Shown piece by piece: positions 8,448 to 16,975 of a DNA stretch of 32,713 bases. Source of the stretch: Levilactobacillus koreensis JCM 16448 (lineage in GTDB: Bacteria > Bacillota > Bacilli > Lactobacillales > Lactobacillaceae); the NCBI RefSeq assembly GCF_001435525.1, contig NZ_AZDP01000008.1, forward strand, positions 1 to 32,713, written 5' to 3'. Every line of letters starts with the position of its first letter. Position 1 is the stretch's first letter. The translations under genes were made by a program, and so were the position numbers. The notes under the pieces are model-generated. The model ran no database searches. It was given only the letters and a program-made list of their open reading frames with translations, and was not told the origin of the DNA.

Positions 8448-9602
8448 TTAGTAGTTTATATGACGAGCCGCATGTTTGAGTAGTAATGGTGCTAATAACG
8501 TTGTTAGGATAATGGCAGTGATAATTGCCGAATAGTAATCATCACTGATTAGTTTGGATTGGTAGCCTATTTGAGCGATAATCAAGGCCATTTCCCCACG
8601 CGAGACCATCCCTGCACCAACGAGGTAAGCTTCATTCGAACTGAATCCGGCCCATTTAGCCCCACTCCCCGCTCCTAATAGTTTCGTCAGTGTTGCCACA
8701 ATTGTCAATACGATAATTAATAACAAATCGTGTTCTATGCCAGCTAGTGACATACTTAAACCAATTGAAACGAAGAATACAGGAATGAAAATCGCATAAC
8801 CGATTGGTTCGATACTTTGATCAACTTCATGAGCTACATGAGTTTGTGCAATCGCAATTCCTGCAAAAAAGGCCCCAATTACTGCACTCAGTCCAATCAG
8901 ATTTGCAATATATGCCATACCAAAACACAAAATCATCGCCATTATAGTAGGTCCCACTGGATTCAATAATTTGGTGCCTAGTCTAGCGAGGAGAGGGGCG
9001 ATAAAACGCATCACGAAATAAATTGCGGCAAAGTAAATTAGCTGCTCTAAAAAAGTCAGAGCTAGCGGTATCTGGGTATCCGTACCAGCCTTTGTACCTA
9101 TTAAACTTACCATAATGCTAAGTAAAACGACAGCTAGCACATCGTCAACCACCGCGGCACCGAGGACTGTTGAACCGCTCTTACTATCAAGTAAATTTAG
9201 TTCTTTCATGACAGCAACTGAAATTGAAACCGACGTTGCGGCAAAAATAACGCTCAAAAACAAGCTTTCAAATTGTGTCAAGCCAAAAACAATACCAACT
9301 GGATAGATCAGTACCATCGTAATCAAAACTCCTAACAACGCGACAATTATGCTAGGACGCAAATATTTTTTAAGCAATGTAAGATCACTCTCAAGTCCGG
9401 CGATAAACATTAAGATGATAACCCCAATCTCTGAAAAAATATGGATGAAATCATTGGCGTGAACCCAATTCAACAACGCAGGGCCAAGAATAATTCCAAC
9501 AAATAATTGACCGATCACTGCTGGGATACCAACCCTAGAGGCTAGATGGCCAAATAGACTAGTTGTAATCAAGATGATCACCAAGGTACCTAAAAATTCC
9601 AA
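8448..9602 (-). CDS. napA: NapA-type Na+(K+)/H+ antiporter, CPA2 family
   Basis: This 384-residue protein has about 12-13 transmembrane segments and the CPA2 fold (Na_H_exchanger). The paired ion-binding aspartates are in GAAVVDDVLAVV (153-154). It would exchange cytoplasmic Na+ or K+ for external H+. There is no C-terminal RCK/TrkA_N domain, so it is the short NapA form rather than the KefB/C form. The start codon is TTG, with AGGAGG seven bases upstream. It is encoded upstream of the ClC gene, an arrangement suited to joint control of cation, Cl- and pH balance. Both lie between two directly repeated IS30 copies. Confidence 0.92.
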   Translation of the reverse strand: MEFLGTLVIILITTSLFGHLASRVGIPAVIGQLFVGIILGPALLNWVHANDFIHIFSEIGVIILMFIAGLESDLTLLKKYLRPSIIVALLGVLITMVLIYPVGIVFGLTQFESLFLSVIFAATSVSISVAVMKELNLLDSKSGSTVLGAAVVDDVLAVVLLSIMVSLIGTKAGTDTQIPLALTFLEQLIYFAAIYFVMRFIAPLLARLGTKLLNPVGPTIMAMILCFGMAYIANLIGLSAVIGAFFAGIAIAQTHVAHEVDQSIEPIGYAIFIPVFFVSIGLSMSLAGIEHDLLLIIVLTIVATLTKLLGAGSGAKWAGFSSNEAYLVGAGMVSRGEMALIIAQIGYQSKLISDDYYSAIITAIILTTLLAPLLLKHAARHINY

Positions 9603-9622
9603 ACAAAAACCTCCTCATACAA

Positions 9623-9680
9623 AAAACGTAAACCCAGATACCTCTTACACACCCCTGAAAGAGAACACCTTGAGCTTACG
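9623..9680 (-). promoter_or_regulatory. Imperfect inverted repeat in the napA leader
   Basis: On the gene strand, ACGTAAGCTCAAGGTGTTCT is followed after about 20 bases by a segment complementary to it, ending GGTATCTGGGTTTACGT. Pairing is imperfect but extends about 20 positions and ends about 20 bases before the start codon. It could be a leader-RNA structure or a protein-binding dyad. I cannot match it to a known riboswitch. The rest of 9681-9835 contains no recognisable gene. Confidence 0.3.
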
Positions 9681-9835
9681 TCAACTGATTTATTTATTCA
9701 TGTTTTAATAATACTTCTTATATGCTAGCAAACTAATCAAAAATATTCAAGTAACGATAAGTTGTCACATTTAGTTACTTATTCGAAACACAGACACCGC
9801 CAACTTTAAAAGTGATTTCTGAATTTTCTTTATCT

Positions 9836-10871
9836 GGCAAATTACAAGTTTAATCCGAACAAGCCCGGAAACTTTCAATGGCAGTTTGTTGATGATGGAT
9901 TTTTAATGGCCGTTGGTTAATAAGTTCAAGCGCTGCCAGGATTTCATCTGTCGTTACCTGGCCAAAGTTAGTCTTTTTCGGGAAGAACCAACGTAACCGT
10001 CGATTGAAATATTCATTGGAACCCCGTTCCCATGGTGAATATGGATGGCAAAAATAAACTTTAATTTGATAGTCTTGTTCTATGGATTGATAATCGGCAA
10101 ACTCTTTACCATGATCAACAGTTATAGATTTCACTTGGGAACCAAAGGTTCCCATAAACTTTTCAAAGGCGCTATTTAAGGCCTTGGCAGTTCGGTTAGG
10201 GGCTTTTATGGCCCATAGAAGTCGCGTCTTACGTTCTACAAAAGTGACCAGGCATGCTCGTGACGCTTTCCGGCCAGAAAGCACTGTATCTACTTCCCAA
10301 TGACCAAAAGCTAACCGCTGATTAACAATTGTTGGTCGTTGTTCAATCGAAGTCCCACTTGTAAATGTGCCACGGTGTTCATTAACTCGACACTGTCGGA
10401 TATTTCGATTAGGTAGATCAGCTAATTCGAAAGGTAACCAGCCACGATTAAGCCAATTATAAATTGAAGCGGTACCCAAGTTAAAAGCAGTCGCGACCGC
10501 TTCTGGTGACCAGGTTAATCGCAAGTGATTGGTAATTAAAGTCACTAATGATGATGTTAGAATCGAATGGCGACCGCAAGCCCGTCTTTTGCGGTCAGCA
10601 TCTTGTTGGGCCAATTCAGGGTCATAAGGTTTAACCCGGTTCAATTCATAGTGAATGGTAGATTTGGCAACGCCTAAAGCGTCAGCCATATCTTGGTAAG
10701 TATGATGACCTTCACTGACTAGTTGTGCTAGCGCGCCACGTTGAAAACTTGATAAAGTAGAGATACCCAAAGTAATCGCTCCTTATAGTTGGTTGGAATT
10801 AGCTACTACCATTGTAAGAGATTGCTTTGGGCTTTTTTTAATTTTTGTTCGGATTAATTATAGAATTTACC
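9836..10871 (-). mobile_element. IS30-family insertion sequence, copy B
   Basis: The ends are GGCAAATTACAAGTTTAATC at the left and TTAATTATAGAATTTACC at the right, equivalent to copy A (4039-5071), with the right end slightly diverged. It lies in the same orientation as copy A. The two copies differ at many scattered positions, so they are independent arrivals or an old duplication rather than a fresh composite transposon. The right end interrupts a small pseudogene (10872-11039). Confidence 0.85.
9850..10770 (-). CDS. IS30-family transposase (copy B)
   Basis: This 306-residue protein is a close homologue of the transposase at 4053-4973, and all catalytic motifs are conserved (GHWEVDTV, ITVDHGKEF, ERGSNEYFNRR). 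It has a TTG start with AAGGAG eight bases upstream. Replacements between the copies are scattered and mostly conservative (for example KATISYELD versus KSTIHYELN), so both have probably been under selection for function. Confidence 0.92.
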   Translation of the reverse strand: MGISTLSSFQRGALAQLVSEGHHTYQDMADALGVAKSTIHYELNRVKPYDPELAQQDADRKRRACGRHSILTSSLVTLITNHLRLTWSPEAVATAFNLGTASIYNWLNRGWLPFELADLPNRNIRQCRVNEHRGTFTSGTSIEQRPTIVNQRLAFGHWEVDTVLSGRKASRACLVTFVERKTRLLWAIKAPNRTAKALNSAFEKFMGTFGSQVKSITVDHGKEFADYQSIEQDYQIKVYFCHPYSPWERGSNEYFNRRLRWFFPKKTNFGQVTTDEILAALELINQRPLKIHHQQTAIESFRACSD

Positions 10872-11039
10872 CATGTAAAAACTTATGACGATCAGAAATT
10901 AGGCTAAGAAACTTTGCGAGGTCATCATCGGTAGGTAGTTGCTTAACAAAGTTACGTGCTACTGACCGCTTGTTAATATATTGTTTTTATCGTCCTATTT
11001 TTTATTGGCCCGTATTTGAGATTCAGTTAATTTAGACAT
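10872..11039 (-). pseudogene. Small conserved plasmid gene, broken
   Basis: From an ATG at 11039 the reverse strand reads MSKLTESQIRANKK, then TAG where TGG would be expected, then DDKN. After a frame change it reads QYINKRSVARNFVKQLPTDDDL and AKFLSLISDRHKFLH up to the IS30 end. Both parts read like one small, charged, helical protein of about 60 residues, as is often found on lactobacillus plasmids. A nonsense codon, a frameshift and the IS truncation each disable it. Function unknown. Confidence 0.55.
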
Positions 11040-11088
11040 GATATTTTCTCATTACTTATTTAAGTTAGATACATATTATATGTACGAA

Positions 11089-11157
11089 GGCATTTCATTT
11101 ACACAAGATTCTTGACGCTACCAGGCATTTCATTTACACAAGATTCTTGACGCTACC
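11089..11157. repeat. Two tandem copies of a 34-bp IS256-type terminal repeat
   Basis: A 34-bp unit beginning GGCATTTCATTTACACAAGA and ending TCTTGACGCTACC occurs at 11089-11122 and again at 11124-11157, one base apart. Its last 27 bases also occur at 21372-21398, the outer end of the IS256-type remnant there. Two ends in the same direction without a transposase between them are not a normal insertion. The second copy fuses to the topoisomerase gene and supplies its last codons and stop. Confidence 0.8.
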
Positions 11158-11795
11158 TCGTACTCATACGGATCAGCAAACATCGCTAACGTCGTTTTTA
11201 AAACTAAGTCATAGACTTGATGCTGTATTTTAGGTAAGGTAGCTAATTGATCTTTAGTCGGGACGACTTTAGTCATGATAATGGCGTAGTGTTCTTCAAC
11301 CTTTTTTCCATTAACATAGCGCTTATTTGGGGTGGTATTGGTTAAAGCGACTGGCTTAGAGACTAAACCCAGATACTTCGTCAGATTAGCCACTAAATAA
11401 TCAAATTCTTCATCAGTGATGTAAGCACAATCGGTGCGGGGATAACTAAGGTACTTGGCTTCGTATAAACTCTGAATGGCCGCTAAGGTTTGACTGGCGC
11501 TGGCGTGATAACGTTTATTCATGGCACTTTGCAGACTGGATAGCGAGAATAGTTGGGGACTAGCACGTTTTTTAGCCTGGTTTTGAACGCCCTTGATTAA
11601 ACCAGCCTGTGAGCCTTTCTGAACGTGTTTAGCTTGCATGAATGTCGTTAGCCCTGCTTTGTCTTTAAATCGCTGATAGGGGGCTAATTTCGCGACGAAT
11701 TTTTGCTGATTAGCTACAATTTCCGCATTTAGTTCAAAATAGGGTTCCGGCTTAAAGTTTTTGATTGCCTGGTCTCTTTGATAGACCATACACAA
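11130..11795 (-). pseudogene. topB: Type IA DNA topoisomerase (TopB/topoisomerase III type), internal fragment
   Basis: The 221 codons correspond to the middle of a plasmid topoisomerase III. The region YLSYPRTDCAYIT carries the catalytic Tyr and the conserved SYPRT/S core, preceded by LFSLSSLQSAMNKRYHASAS. The N-terminal toprim part is missing: a TAG interrupts the frame just upstream of 11795. The C-terminal third is lost to the IS256-type repeat, which encodes the last eight codons (VASRILCK and stop). Such genes normally accompany relaxase/tra blocks. The fragment cannot be active because toprim residues are absent. Confidence 0.85.
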
Positions 11796-11908
11796 GGCTG
11801 GCAGCTATGGGTAACTAATCGAGCACGCTCTACGTACCAAATTTTTATCAATATAAAATACATTATGGGCTACCATTCATACCAATTAACCAGTCGCTAA
11901 TTTTGTGA

Positions 11909-13969
11909 TTACAAGTGCATGCCCCCATCTTCATGCCGGTTTCGAGTTTGGTGTTGCCGTTGCTTTTTCGTCATTTCCCACTCAGTCTCCTTTAAACCTT
12001 GCGCCTGTTTTTGCCGTTCGTAATCTTCATCACGGGCATATAAGGCGGTCATGATTGCGTTACTAAAGGCCGTCTTTAAGTAGTAGCTTGGACTAACTGG
12101 CTTGTAATTTAGCGGTTGATAATGTCCAATATTTACTTTTCTATACTGGTCGTCCTTGGCTTGTTGCCCTTTTAACTGCTTTTGGATTTTCTCAATCTGA
12201 CTGTTCTTAATCATTGGATCGACTTTGCATTCACCCAAAAAGAGTTGTTTAGTGCCATCATGCTTTAAAACCCGTTGTAAGTGATGATTTTCTAACTGAT
12301 CTAAGCTAAGCTGTCCCGATAAATAAGCTAGTCCTTGTTGATGTTCTTGGGGACTGAACACCTGTGGTGGATTTGCTTGCCACTGTTCAATTGTTTCAGC
12401 CTGACATGGCTTTAAAACAGGATCATAGTACATCACGGCTGTGTAGGCTTGTTCCTGTTTAATCATTGGTAATTCATTAAAATTGCCGTTAGGAAAGGCT
12501 CTTCTTAAAACTTCCTGGTATTGGGTTTGAATAACTTGCTTAACAGCCATGATTGTTCGCAAATCTTTGACTGCGCGAGTAATCTTTTGCTGCTCGGTTG
12601 GTGAATACTTTTCTAGTAGACCTTGATCAACGTGTTCTAGACTTTCTAAGCTATCATCATGAATCATCAGCGTATATTTAAGCTCGATTTTGACTTCCTT
12701 TTCTTGTTGCATTAATAACTTCCAGCCAACGTATGGCCGTTTGGTAAAGGTCAATAATTGTCGGATCAATAAATCATCACGAATATTCATTAAACGTTCG
12801 TTTAATTCACTGCCTTTGAAAATCGTTTGTTCACTATTAGTTTCTTTAATCAATTCCCGTCGTTCAGCCGCGGTTGTCTGTTCAAAATCAAGCTCTGGAT
12901 AAAGTTTTTTAGTCGTGCGATCAACTACTTTATTTAAGAGCTCATCTGCTTTTTTTAGTGAACTTTCTTGTTGGTTAATTGTCAATAATTGCTTAGTGAC
13001 ATCTTCACCAACAGCGTGCTTAATTAAGGTACTGTTTTTCCAATTAAATAGCATGCGCCGCTTATCATCTAAACTTTCCAAACTAATATAAGTTTTCAGT
13101 TCGTGGCTTAACTCTTTGACCACTTTTTTCTCGTTAAACGAGAAGTGTTTACTTAGGCTATCCAAGTGGCCTTGATTAACTACTTTCTCCTGCATATTTT
13201 TATAGCCAGCTTGGGACTTACGATAGTTCTTAACTTGTTGATTAAATGCCTTTCTTTCATGCCGTTTGCTATTGATTCCCTCGTGTTGCATTGGTGTGTC
13301 AGCTATTCCCTGTTCCACAAATGATTTTTCACTGATCCGATCAGGAATGCTTTTTTGCTCTAAAGCCTGATTGACACTTGCCGCCCAATTGTGCCGCCAT
13401 TCAGTTATTTTTTCTTTTTTATCCCAATCAACCAACCAAATTTTTCGGTTTCTCACATTCCCTGCAGGGGTCTTAGTTTTATTACCATGACTATCTAAAA
13501 TGTATTTGGTTTTTGTTTTCTGTCCCCAAGTACCATCGGGGTTAAATGGGCGATTGGTTAACATCACGTGTGCGTGTGGATTATCTGGGTGATCACGATG
13601 AATCGCTACATCGGCTACCATGCCTTGATCAACAAAGTTTTCTTGCACGTATTTAGTTAATAATGTTTTTTGTTCATCTTCACTTAACTCAATTGGTAAA
13701 GCCACGTTAAACTCTTTTGCATACCGTGAGTTTGATTTACGATCTTTCTTTTCAACTTCATTCCATAATTGTTCTCGATTACTGGCCCATGCTGGTGCAT
13801 TTTTTGGCGTCAAAATAAAGCTTTCTGGCATAACCGAGCGGGCATAAAAATAGTGGCGACCTTCCTTATCATCAAATAGCTTTTCACCACTTCGATAAGC
13901 GGCACTGGCAATCGCACTTCGTCCTTTACCAGCACTAATATTACTAAAACTCATGTGAAAAATTGCCAT
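11909..13969 (-). CDS. MobQ-family relaxase (MobA/MobL, plasmid TraA type)
   Basis: This relaxase of about 686 residues nicks and covalently binds one strand at oriT to start plasmid transfer. It opens [20 protein letters not shown]. Tyr25 in SAAYRSGE is the likely nucleophile and the HUH metal site is His124, His132 and His134 in [18 protein letters not shown]. The long C-terminal part is charged and helical. I prefer the ATG at 13969 because AAGGTGG precedes it; a GTG 12 bases upstream is also open. Length appears complete. Divergent accessory genes and an oriT lie directly upstream, and the truncated topoisomerase gene lies downstream on the same strand. No coupling protein or type IV secretion genes are in the window, so transfer would need a helper. 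Confidence 0.93.
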   Translation of the reverse strand: MAIFHMSFSNISAGKGRSAIASAAYRSGEKLFDDKEGRHYFYARSVMPESFILTPKNAPAWASNREQLWNEVEKKDRKSNSRYAKEFNVALPIELSEDEQKTLLTKYVQENFVDQGMVADVAIHRDHPDNPHAHVMLTNRPFNPDGTWGQKTKTKYILDSHGNKTKTPAGNVRNRKIWLVDWDKKEKITEWRHNWAASVNQALEQKSIPDRISEKSFVEQGIADTPMQHEGINSKRHERKAFNQQVKNYRKSQAGYKNMQEKVVNQGHLDSLSKHFSFNEKKVVKELSHELKTYISLESLDDKRRMLFNWKNSTLIKHAVGEDVTKQLLTINQQESSLKKADELLNKVVDRTTKKLYPELDFEQTTAAERRELIKETNSEQTIFKGSELNERLMNIRDDLLIRQLLTFTKRPYVGWKLLMQQEKEVKIELKYTLMIHDDSLESLEHVDQGLLEKYSPTEQQKITRAVKDLRTIMAVKQVIQTQYQEVLRRAFPNGNFNELPMIKQEQAYTAVMYYDPVLKPCQAETIEQWQANPPQVFSPQEHQQGLAYLSGQLSLDQLENHHLQRVLKHDGTKQLFLGECKVDPMIKNSQIEKIQKQLKGQQAKDDQYRKVNIGHYQPLNYKPVSPSYYLKTAFSNAIMTALYARDEDYERQKQAQGLKETEWEMTKKQRQHQTRNRHEDGGMHL

Positions 13970-14058
13970 GTCGGTCACCACCTTTCTTTGGGTTTATGGG
14001 TTTGACTTTGTTGTCGCCATCGGCGACTTCTAATACAGGTTTTAATGGGTTTAGCACA

Positions 14059-14090
14059 ACGTCATCAAAGATGACGTGTAAGTGCGCATT
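14059..14090 (+). other. Origin of transfer (oriT)
   Basis: An 8-bp inverted repeat ACGTCATC-AAA-GATGACGT (14059-14077) is followed one base later by GTAAGTGCGCATT. The core TAAGTGCGC is the conserved nick region of MobQ-type origins such as RSF1010, pIP501 and pSK41/pGO1, where it also follows an inverted repeat. It lies between the relaxase and the divergent accessory genes, the expected place. The scissile bond is expected at the end of the TAAGTGCGC core. Confidence 0.85.
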
Positions 14091-14172
14091 GACCTCGTTT
14101 CACTCGGTCTTCTGATTCTCTTAACTTTAATTTAGTGTATGCCTTCCGCTTCGCTATTTCAAATTTTATACT

Positions 14173-14201
14173 TTGACTTAACGTTTCTTATATGATATAG
14201 T
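14173..14201 (+). promoter_or_regulatory. Promoter of the mobilisation accessory genes
   Basis: TTGACT (14173-14178) and TATAGT (14196-14201) have a 17-base spacer. The ATG of the first accessory gene follows at 14239 behind GGAGGG. Being next to oriT, it may be repressed by relaxosome proteins (inference). Confidence 0.7.
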
Positions 14202-14238
14202 TTCGGTGATTATTTCTAATATGATTGGAGGGATCGTT

Positions 14239-14448
14239 ATGTCTCAAAGTAACTTAGAAAAACAAGAAGCTAAATTAAAAGCCCTCAATCAAAAAATTAA
14301 GGACGAAAAAAATAAGATTGAACAACGGCTAGGTAAACAAATCATCAGTCAAGCCAATTTAGATTATGCTAATTTGTCTAACGATCAGATTAAGCTTTTA
14401 GCCAAGCAATTTTCTGAATTTTTAAAGGTAAAGTCCGTAGATCATTAG
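14239..14448 (+). CDS. Small mobilisation accessory protein (relaxosome candidate)
   Basis: This 69-residue basic, helical protein (MSQSNLEKQEAKLKALNQKI...) has a coiled-coil-like N-terminus and a C-terminal LSNDQIKLLAKQFSEFL helix. GGAGGG precedes the ATG at 14239; upstream in-frame starts lack a ribosome site. Position beside oriT, divergent from the relaxase, and a similar following gene suggest a relaxosome component. I do not recognise the exact family. Confidence 0.65.
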   Translation: MSQSNLEKQEAKLKALNQKIKDEKNKIEQRLGKQIISQANLDYANLSNDQIKLLAKQFSEFLKVKSVDH

Positions 14449-14470
14449 CCATACGAGATGGGGAAATTCC

Positions 14471-14749
14471 ATGTCTAATCAATATGAAAAACTAGTCGAG
14501 CAGCAAGCGCGTTTAAAACAAAAAATTGAGCGGGAAGATTTTAAATTACGGCAATCTAAATACTATGAAAATCGACAAGCACGAAAAGCCCGTTCTCGCC
14601 GATTAATTCAAAAAGGCGCTTTATTAGAAAAGTACTTTCAAGCTAATAACCTATCGGTCGAACAAACCGAAGAACTTTTAAAAACATTTGCTGACTATGT
14701 TAACACCCATAAACCGGATAAATTAAAAAACGATCAACCTAATAACTAG
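14471..14749 (+). CDS. Mobilisation accessory protein, TraD/MobC-like
   Basis: This 92-residue protein has an N-terminal coiled coil (YEKLVEQQARLKQKIEREDF), then a basic RKARSRRLIQKGALLEK segment. That segment resembles the small TraD-type relaxosome proteins encoded beside MobQ relaxases (Arg-rich motif followed by GALxxK). A C-terminal SVEQTEELLKTFADYV helix resembles the end of the preceding protein, so the two may be distant paralogues. It follows that gene by 22 bp in one operon and ends in a shared terminator. DNA binding at oriT is inferred. Confidence 0.65.
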   Translation: MSNQYEKLVEQQARLKQKIEREDFKLRQSKYYENRQARKARSRRLIQKGALLEKYFQANNLSVEQTEELLKTFADYVNTHKPDKLKNDQPNN

Positions 14750-14762
14750 GCCGATCGTTTTT
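14726..14762. terminator. Bidirectional terminator between convergent genes
   Basis: AAAAACGATC (14726-14735) pairs perfectly with GATCGTTTTT (14753-14762). The A-run and T-run make it work in both directions. It overlaps the 3' ends of the accessory gene on the + strand and the PemK/MazF-type toxin gene on the - strand. Confidence 0.75.
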
Positions 14763-15254
14763 ATTTTCAGAATTGTTTTTTGGCTTAATTTCTGGATTGT
14801 TTTTAGCAAAGTCTTTTAACTGTTTTTGAATTCTTTGTGTAAGCTCTGCTTTACTTTCTTTGTGCTTCCTTTTACTTGATCGCTGTTGAATTATCTTTTG
14901 ATCCTTACCTCTTCTTTTTGATTTTAGGGCAAGCGTAAAATCTGAAATTTTATTTTGATCTAGCTTACTTAAATGACCGATTTCTTTAAAGTTTAAACCG
15001 GCTTTGGGAAAGCGATAAATATTACCAAGATCGACCCAGGAAGGTTTCTTCAACCCAGCGGATTGCCAATCTTGAATCGGATAATATTGTTGCTTGATAT
15101 AAGCCGACTTCTTTTCATACTGACTAGTAATTTTAAAAGCCTCGACCGTCTGTTCTGATACCCGACGAATTAAAACTGGCCGAGACTTGCCACCGTTAGT
15201 TTCTACAAAACTAACGTATAGGCTGACTAAGTCATTAGTCCTCATCTGGATCAT
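14739..15254 (-). CDS. PemK/MazF-type toxin-like protein
   Basis: This 171-residue protein has an N-terminal NGGKSRPVLIRRVSEQTVEA, which resembles the KxRPVLI strand of PemK/MazF-fold ribonucleases. A later PSWVDLGNIYRF fits the SxxxxxxxRxxP region of that fold. The last 60 residues are a highly charged Lys/Gln/Asn-rich tail not found in standard MazF. It overlaps the antitoxin gene by 20 bp (ATG at 15254 or 15245), the coupling seen in toxin-antitoxin operons. RNase activity is inferred, and the long tail makes this an atypical member. Confidence 0.7.
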   Translation of the reverse strand: MIQMRTNDLVSLYVSFVETNGGKSRPVLIRRVSEQTVEAFKITSQYEKKSAYIKQQYYPIQDWQSAGLKKPSWVDLGNIYRFPKAGLNFKEIGHLSKLDQNKISDFTLALKSKRRGKDQKIIQQRSSKRKHKESKAELTQRIQKQLKDFAKNNPEIKPKNNSENKNDRPSY

Positions 15255-15516
15255 TGAGCCAATCAGCGACTTCTTTGGCGTCTTTGAACTCTGTTACTGG
15301 TGTCCCTTCGGTCGCCTTTAAAAAGCGTAAATTAGCTTTTTCTTCTTCGCTTAAAGACGCATTAAAAGGTAAAGCACCATTAGCAACAATCCGCTTGTAA
15401 AACATGTTAATGGCCGTGGTTGGATTTAAGCCCAATTCGCTTAAAACTGCTTCGGTATCATCGGCCAAATCTTTATCAATCTTGACTTGGACCCGTTTCT
15501 TTTCCTTAACTGCCAT
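15235..15516 (-). CDS. RelB/DinJ-family antitoxin
   Basis: This 93-residue protein has an N-terminal ribbon-helix-helix (KRVQVKIDKDLADDTEAVLS then ELGLNPTTAINMFYKRIV), matching RelB/DinJ antitoxins, and an acidic C-terminal toxin-binding tail ending LNDPDED. The ATG follows AAAGGAG. It is first in the operon and would repress its own promoter at 15549-15577. Such antitoxins usually pair with YafQ/RelE toxins; here the partner looks PemK/MazF-like. Confidence 0.88.
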   Translation of the reverse strand: MAVKEKKRVQVKIDKDLADDTEAVLSELGLNPTTAINMFYKRIVANGALPFNASLSEEEKANLRFLKATEGTPVTEFKDAKEVADWLNDPDED

Positions 15517-15548
15517 GATTGTCTCATCTCCTTTCTTTTGCTACTACT

Positions 15549-15577
15549 ATTATACTACCTTTTAAGTACCTTATCAA
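15549..15577 (-). promoter_or_regulatory. Promoter of the DinJ/PemK-type operon
   Basis: On the reverse strand TTGATA (15572-15577) and TATAAT (15549-15554) are separated by 17 bases. The -10 lies in a near-dyad, GGTAGTATAATAGTAGTAGC, a plausible binding site for the ribbon-helix-helix antitoxin. No other gene lies in 15578-15778, which contains three TTGAGCT repeats. Confidence 0.65.
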
Positions 15578-15778
15578 TAGATAAAGCCCTGGCCTCAAAT
15601 CACTTGAGCTTGGCGTTGAGCTAAAGGCTGAACTTTTGAGCTGGTTAGCCTGGTTAGCTCTGGCACTCATTTAAAAGCCCCTATTCTTCTGTTTAAGACA
15701 TTTAAATCTAACTTAAGTATAAAGGGGAGGTCGGCAAGCCTTAAAACTGCTTAGAAAGGATTTTGTAGCCTTTTAGGA

Positions 15779-15906
15779 TTAGTAGTACAACCCACTGTTG
15801 TCGTTGTCGGCCGGCTTTTCTTCTTCGGGGTGTTTGGCCGCGTATTCACTAGCCGCTTGTTTATTCCACCAAACAGCAAATAGTACGACACCAAAAACTA
15901 AGCAGT
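15779..15906 (-). pseudogene. 3' fragment of a membrane protein gene, truncated by IS3
   Basis: The reverse strand reads LVFGVVLFAVWWNKQAASEY then AAKHPEEEKPADNDNSGLYY and stop: one membrane-segment end followed by an acidic hydrophilic tail. The beginning is cut by the IS3-type sequence. Its place between the mobilisation block and the IS suggests part of a lost conjugation operon. I cannot name the family. Confidence 0.5.
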
Positions 15907-16975
15907 ATTCATCATGTTACAGCACCCAAGTAAAAGCTACGAAGATAAAAACATTCATCCTCAAAATATGTAACCTAGAAAAAAGGCCTCCAGGGGTATA
16001 CTCCTACCAAGGTAGACAAGCAAAAGAAAAATATCTCACAGTTCAAGCACTCTCGAAAAAAGTAAATCCCGACACTAATCAAGTGTATGGGATTAGTTTC
16101 ATGTGCCAGTATGTCGGTGTATCTCGAGCTGCCTACTACAAGTGGCTTCACCGTAAAGTTAACGCGCATGAACTGGAGAATGAAGCCATTTTGGCGCATA
16201 TCATTAAGCGTGAAGAATCAAAGAATTATATTTTTGGCGTCCGGACCATGACAACGTATATTAATGAGGAGACCCCGTACCATGTTAGTGAGGGTCGGGT
16301 TCGTCGTATCATGCGTCGTAACGGGATTCAATCATCAATTCGTGCGGCTAAGCATGATCGAAAACAGGAGAAGAAAGACCACATTTACGCCAATAAGTTA
16401 CTAAACGAAGATGGTAGCCATGATTTCAAACCTGAGCAACCAAATATGACTTGGGTGACTGATTGTAGTGAATTGAAATTTGGGCCCGACCAGAAGCAAC
16501 GCTTACGTGTAAGTGCCATTAAAGACCTTTGTGACCGCAGTATTATCGCATGGGCGGTCGCCAGTACTGAGACCAAGGAATTAGTATCTGAAACACTCAA
16601 ACAGGCCCTGAAAGCAACTCGTGGTGTGAAACCACAGATTCTTCATTCCGATCAAGGCTCGGCTTATACTTCTGGTGACTACAACACCCTATTATCTGGA
16701 AAAGGGATCGTCCATAGCATGTCGCGACCAGGAACACCAGGCGACAACAATGCCATGGAGTGTTTCTGGAGCCAGCTAAAGACTGAAGAACTGGCTTTCA
16801 AGGCACCACTCTCGGAAGTTGAATTAATCGGGATTATCAAGGCGTACGTCACATGGTATAACACGGAACGACGTCAGAAAACACTAAACGGCATGACTCC
16901 GGAAGAATACCGGAATCATGCCGTTCAAAAGAGTGCATAAAACTTTAATTATTTGACTTGTCTACTTGACAAGGA
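15907..16975 (+). mobile_element. IS3-family element, 5'-truncated
   Basis: An orfB-type transposase is present, but no orfA reading frame precedes it and no clear left end is seen. A6G (15979-15985), the usual -1 frameshift site between orfA and orfB, remains just upstream of the conserved region. The right end is near TTGTCTACTTGACA (about 16959-16972). Sequence 16976-17184 contains no recognisable gene. Confidence 0.65.
15975..16940 (+). pseudogene. IS3-family transposase OrfB
   Basis: The frame is open further upstream (from 15798), but similarity starts about here. The order is the HTH_21 region (EKYLTVQALSKKVNPDT, GVSRAAYYKWLHRK), then the rve integrase core with WVTDCSELKF (first Asp), ILHSDQGSAYTSGDY (second Asp) and DNNAMECFWSQLKTEEL (Glu), and the usual end YNTERRQKTLNGMTPEEYR. 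Catalytic residues are all present, but OrfB needs frameshift fusion to OrfA, which is missing. The product is therefore probably not made in active form. No ATG lies near the expected start. Confidence 0.85.

Noticed and set aside
14726-14762. Possible regulatory dyad of the mobilisation operon
   Set aside because: Position between two convergent stops plus A- and T-runs identifies it as a terminator.
16005-16025. AAGGTAGACAAGC resembling the inverse of the IS3 right end
   Set aside because: It lies inside the conserved start of OrfB, where an IS end cannot be, and the match is short.
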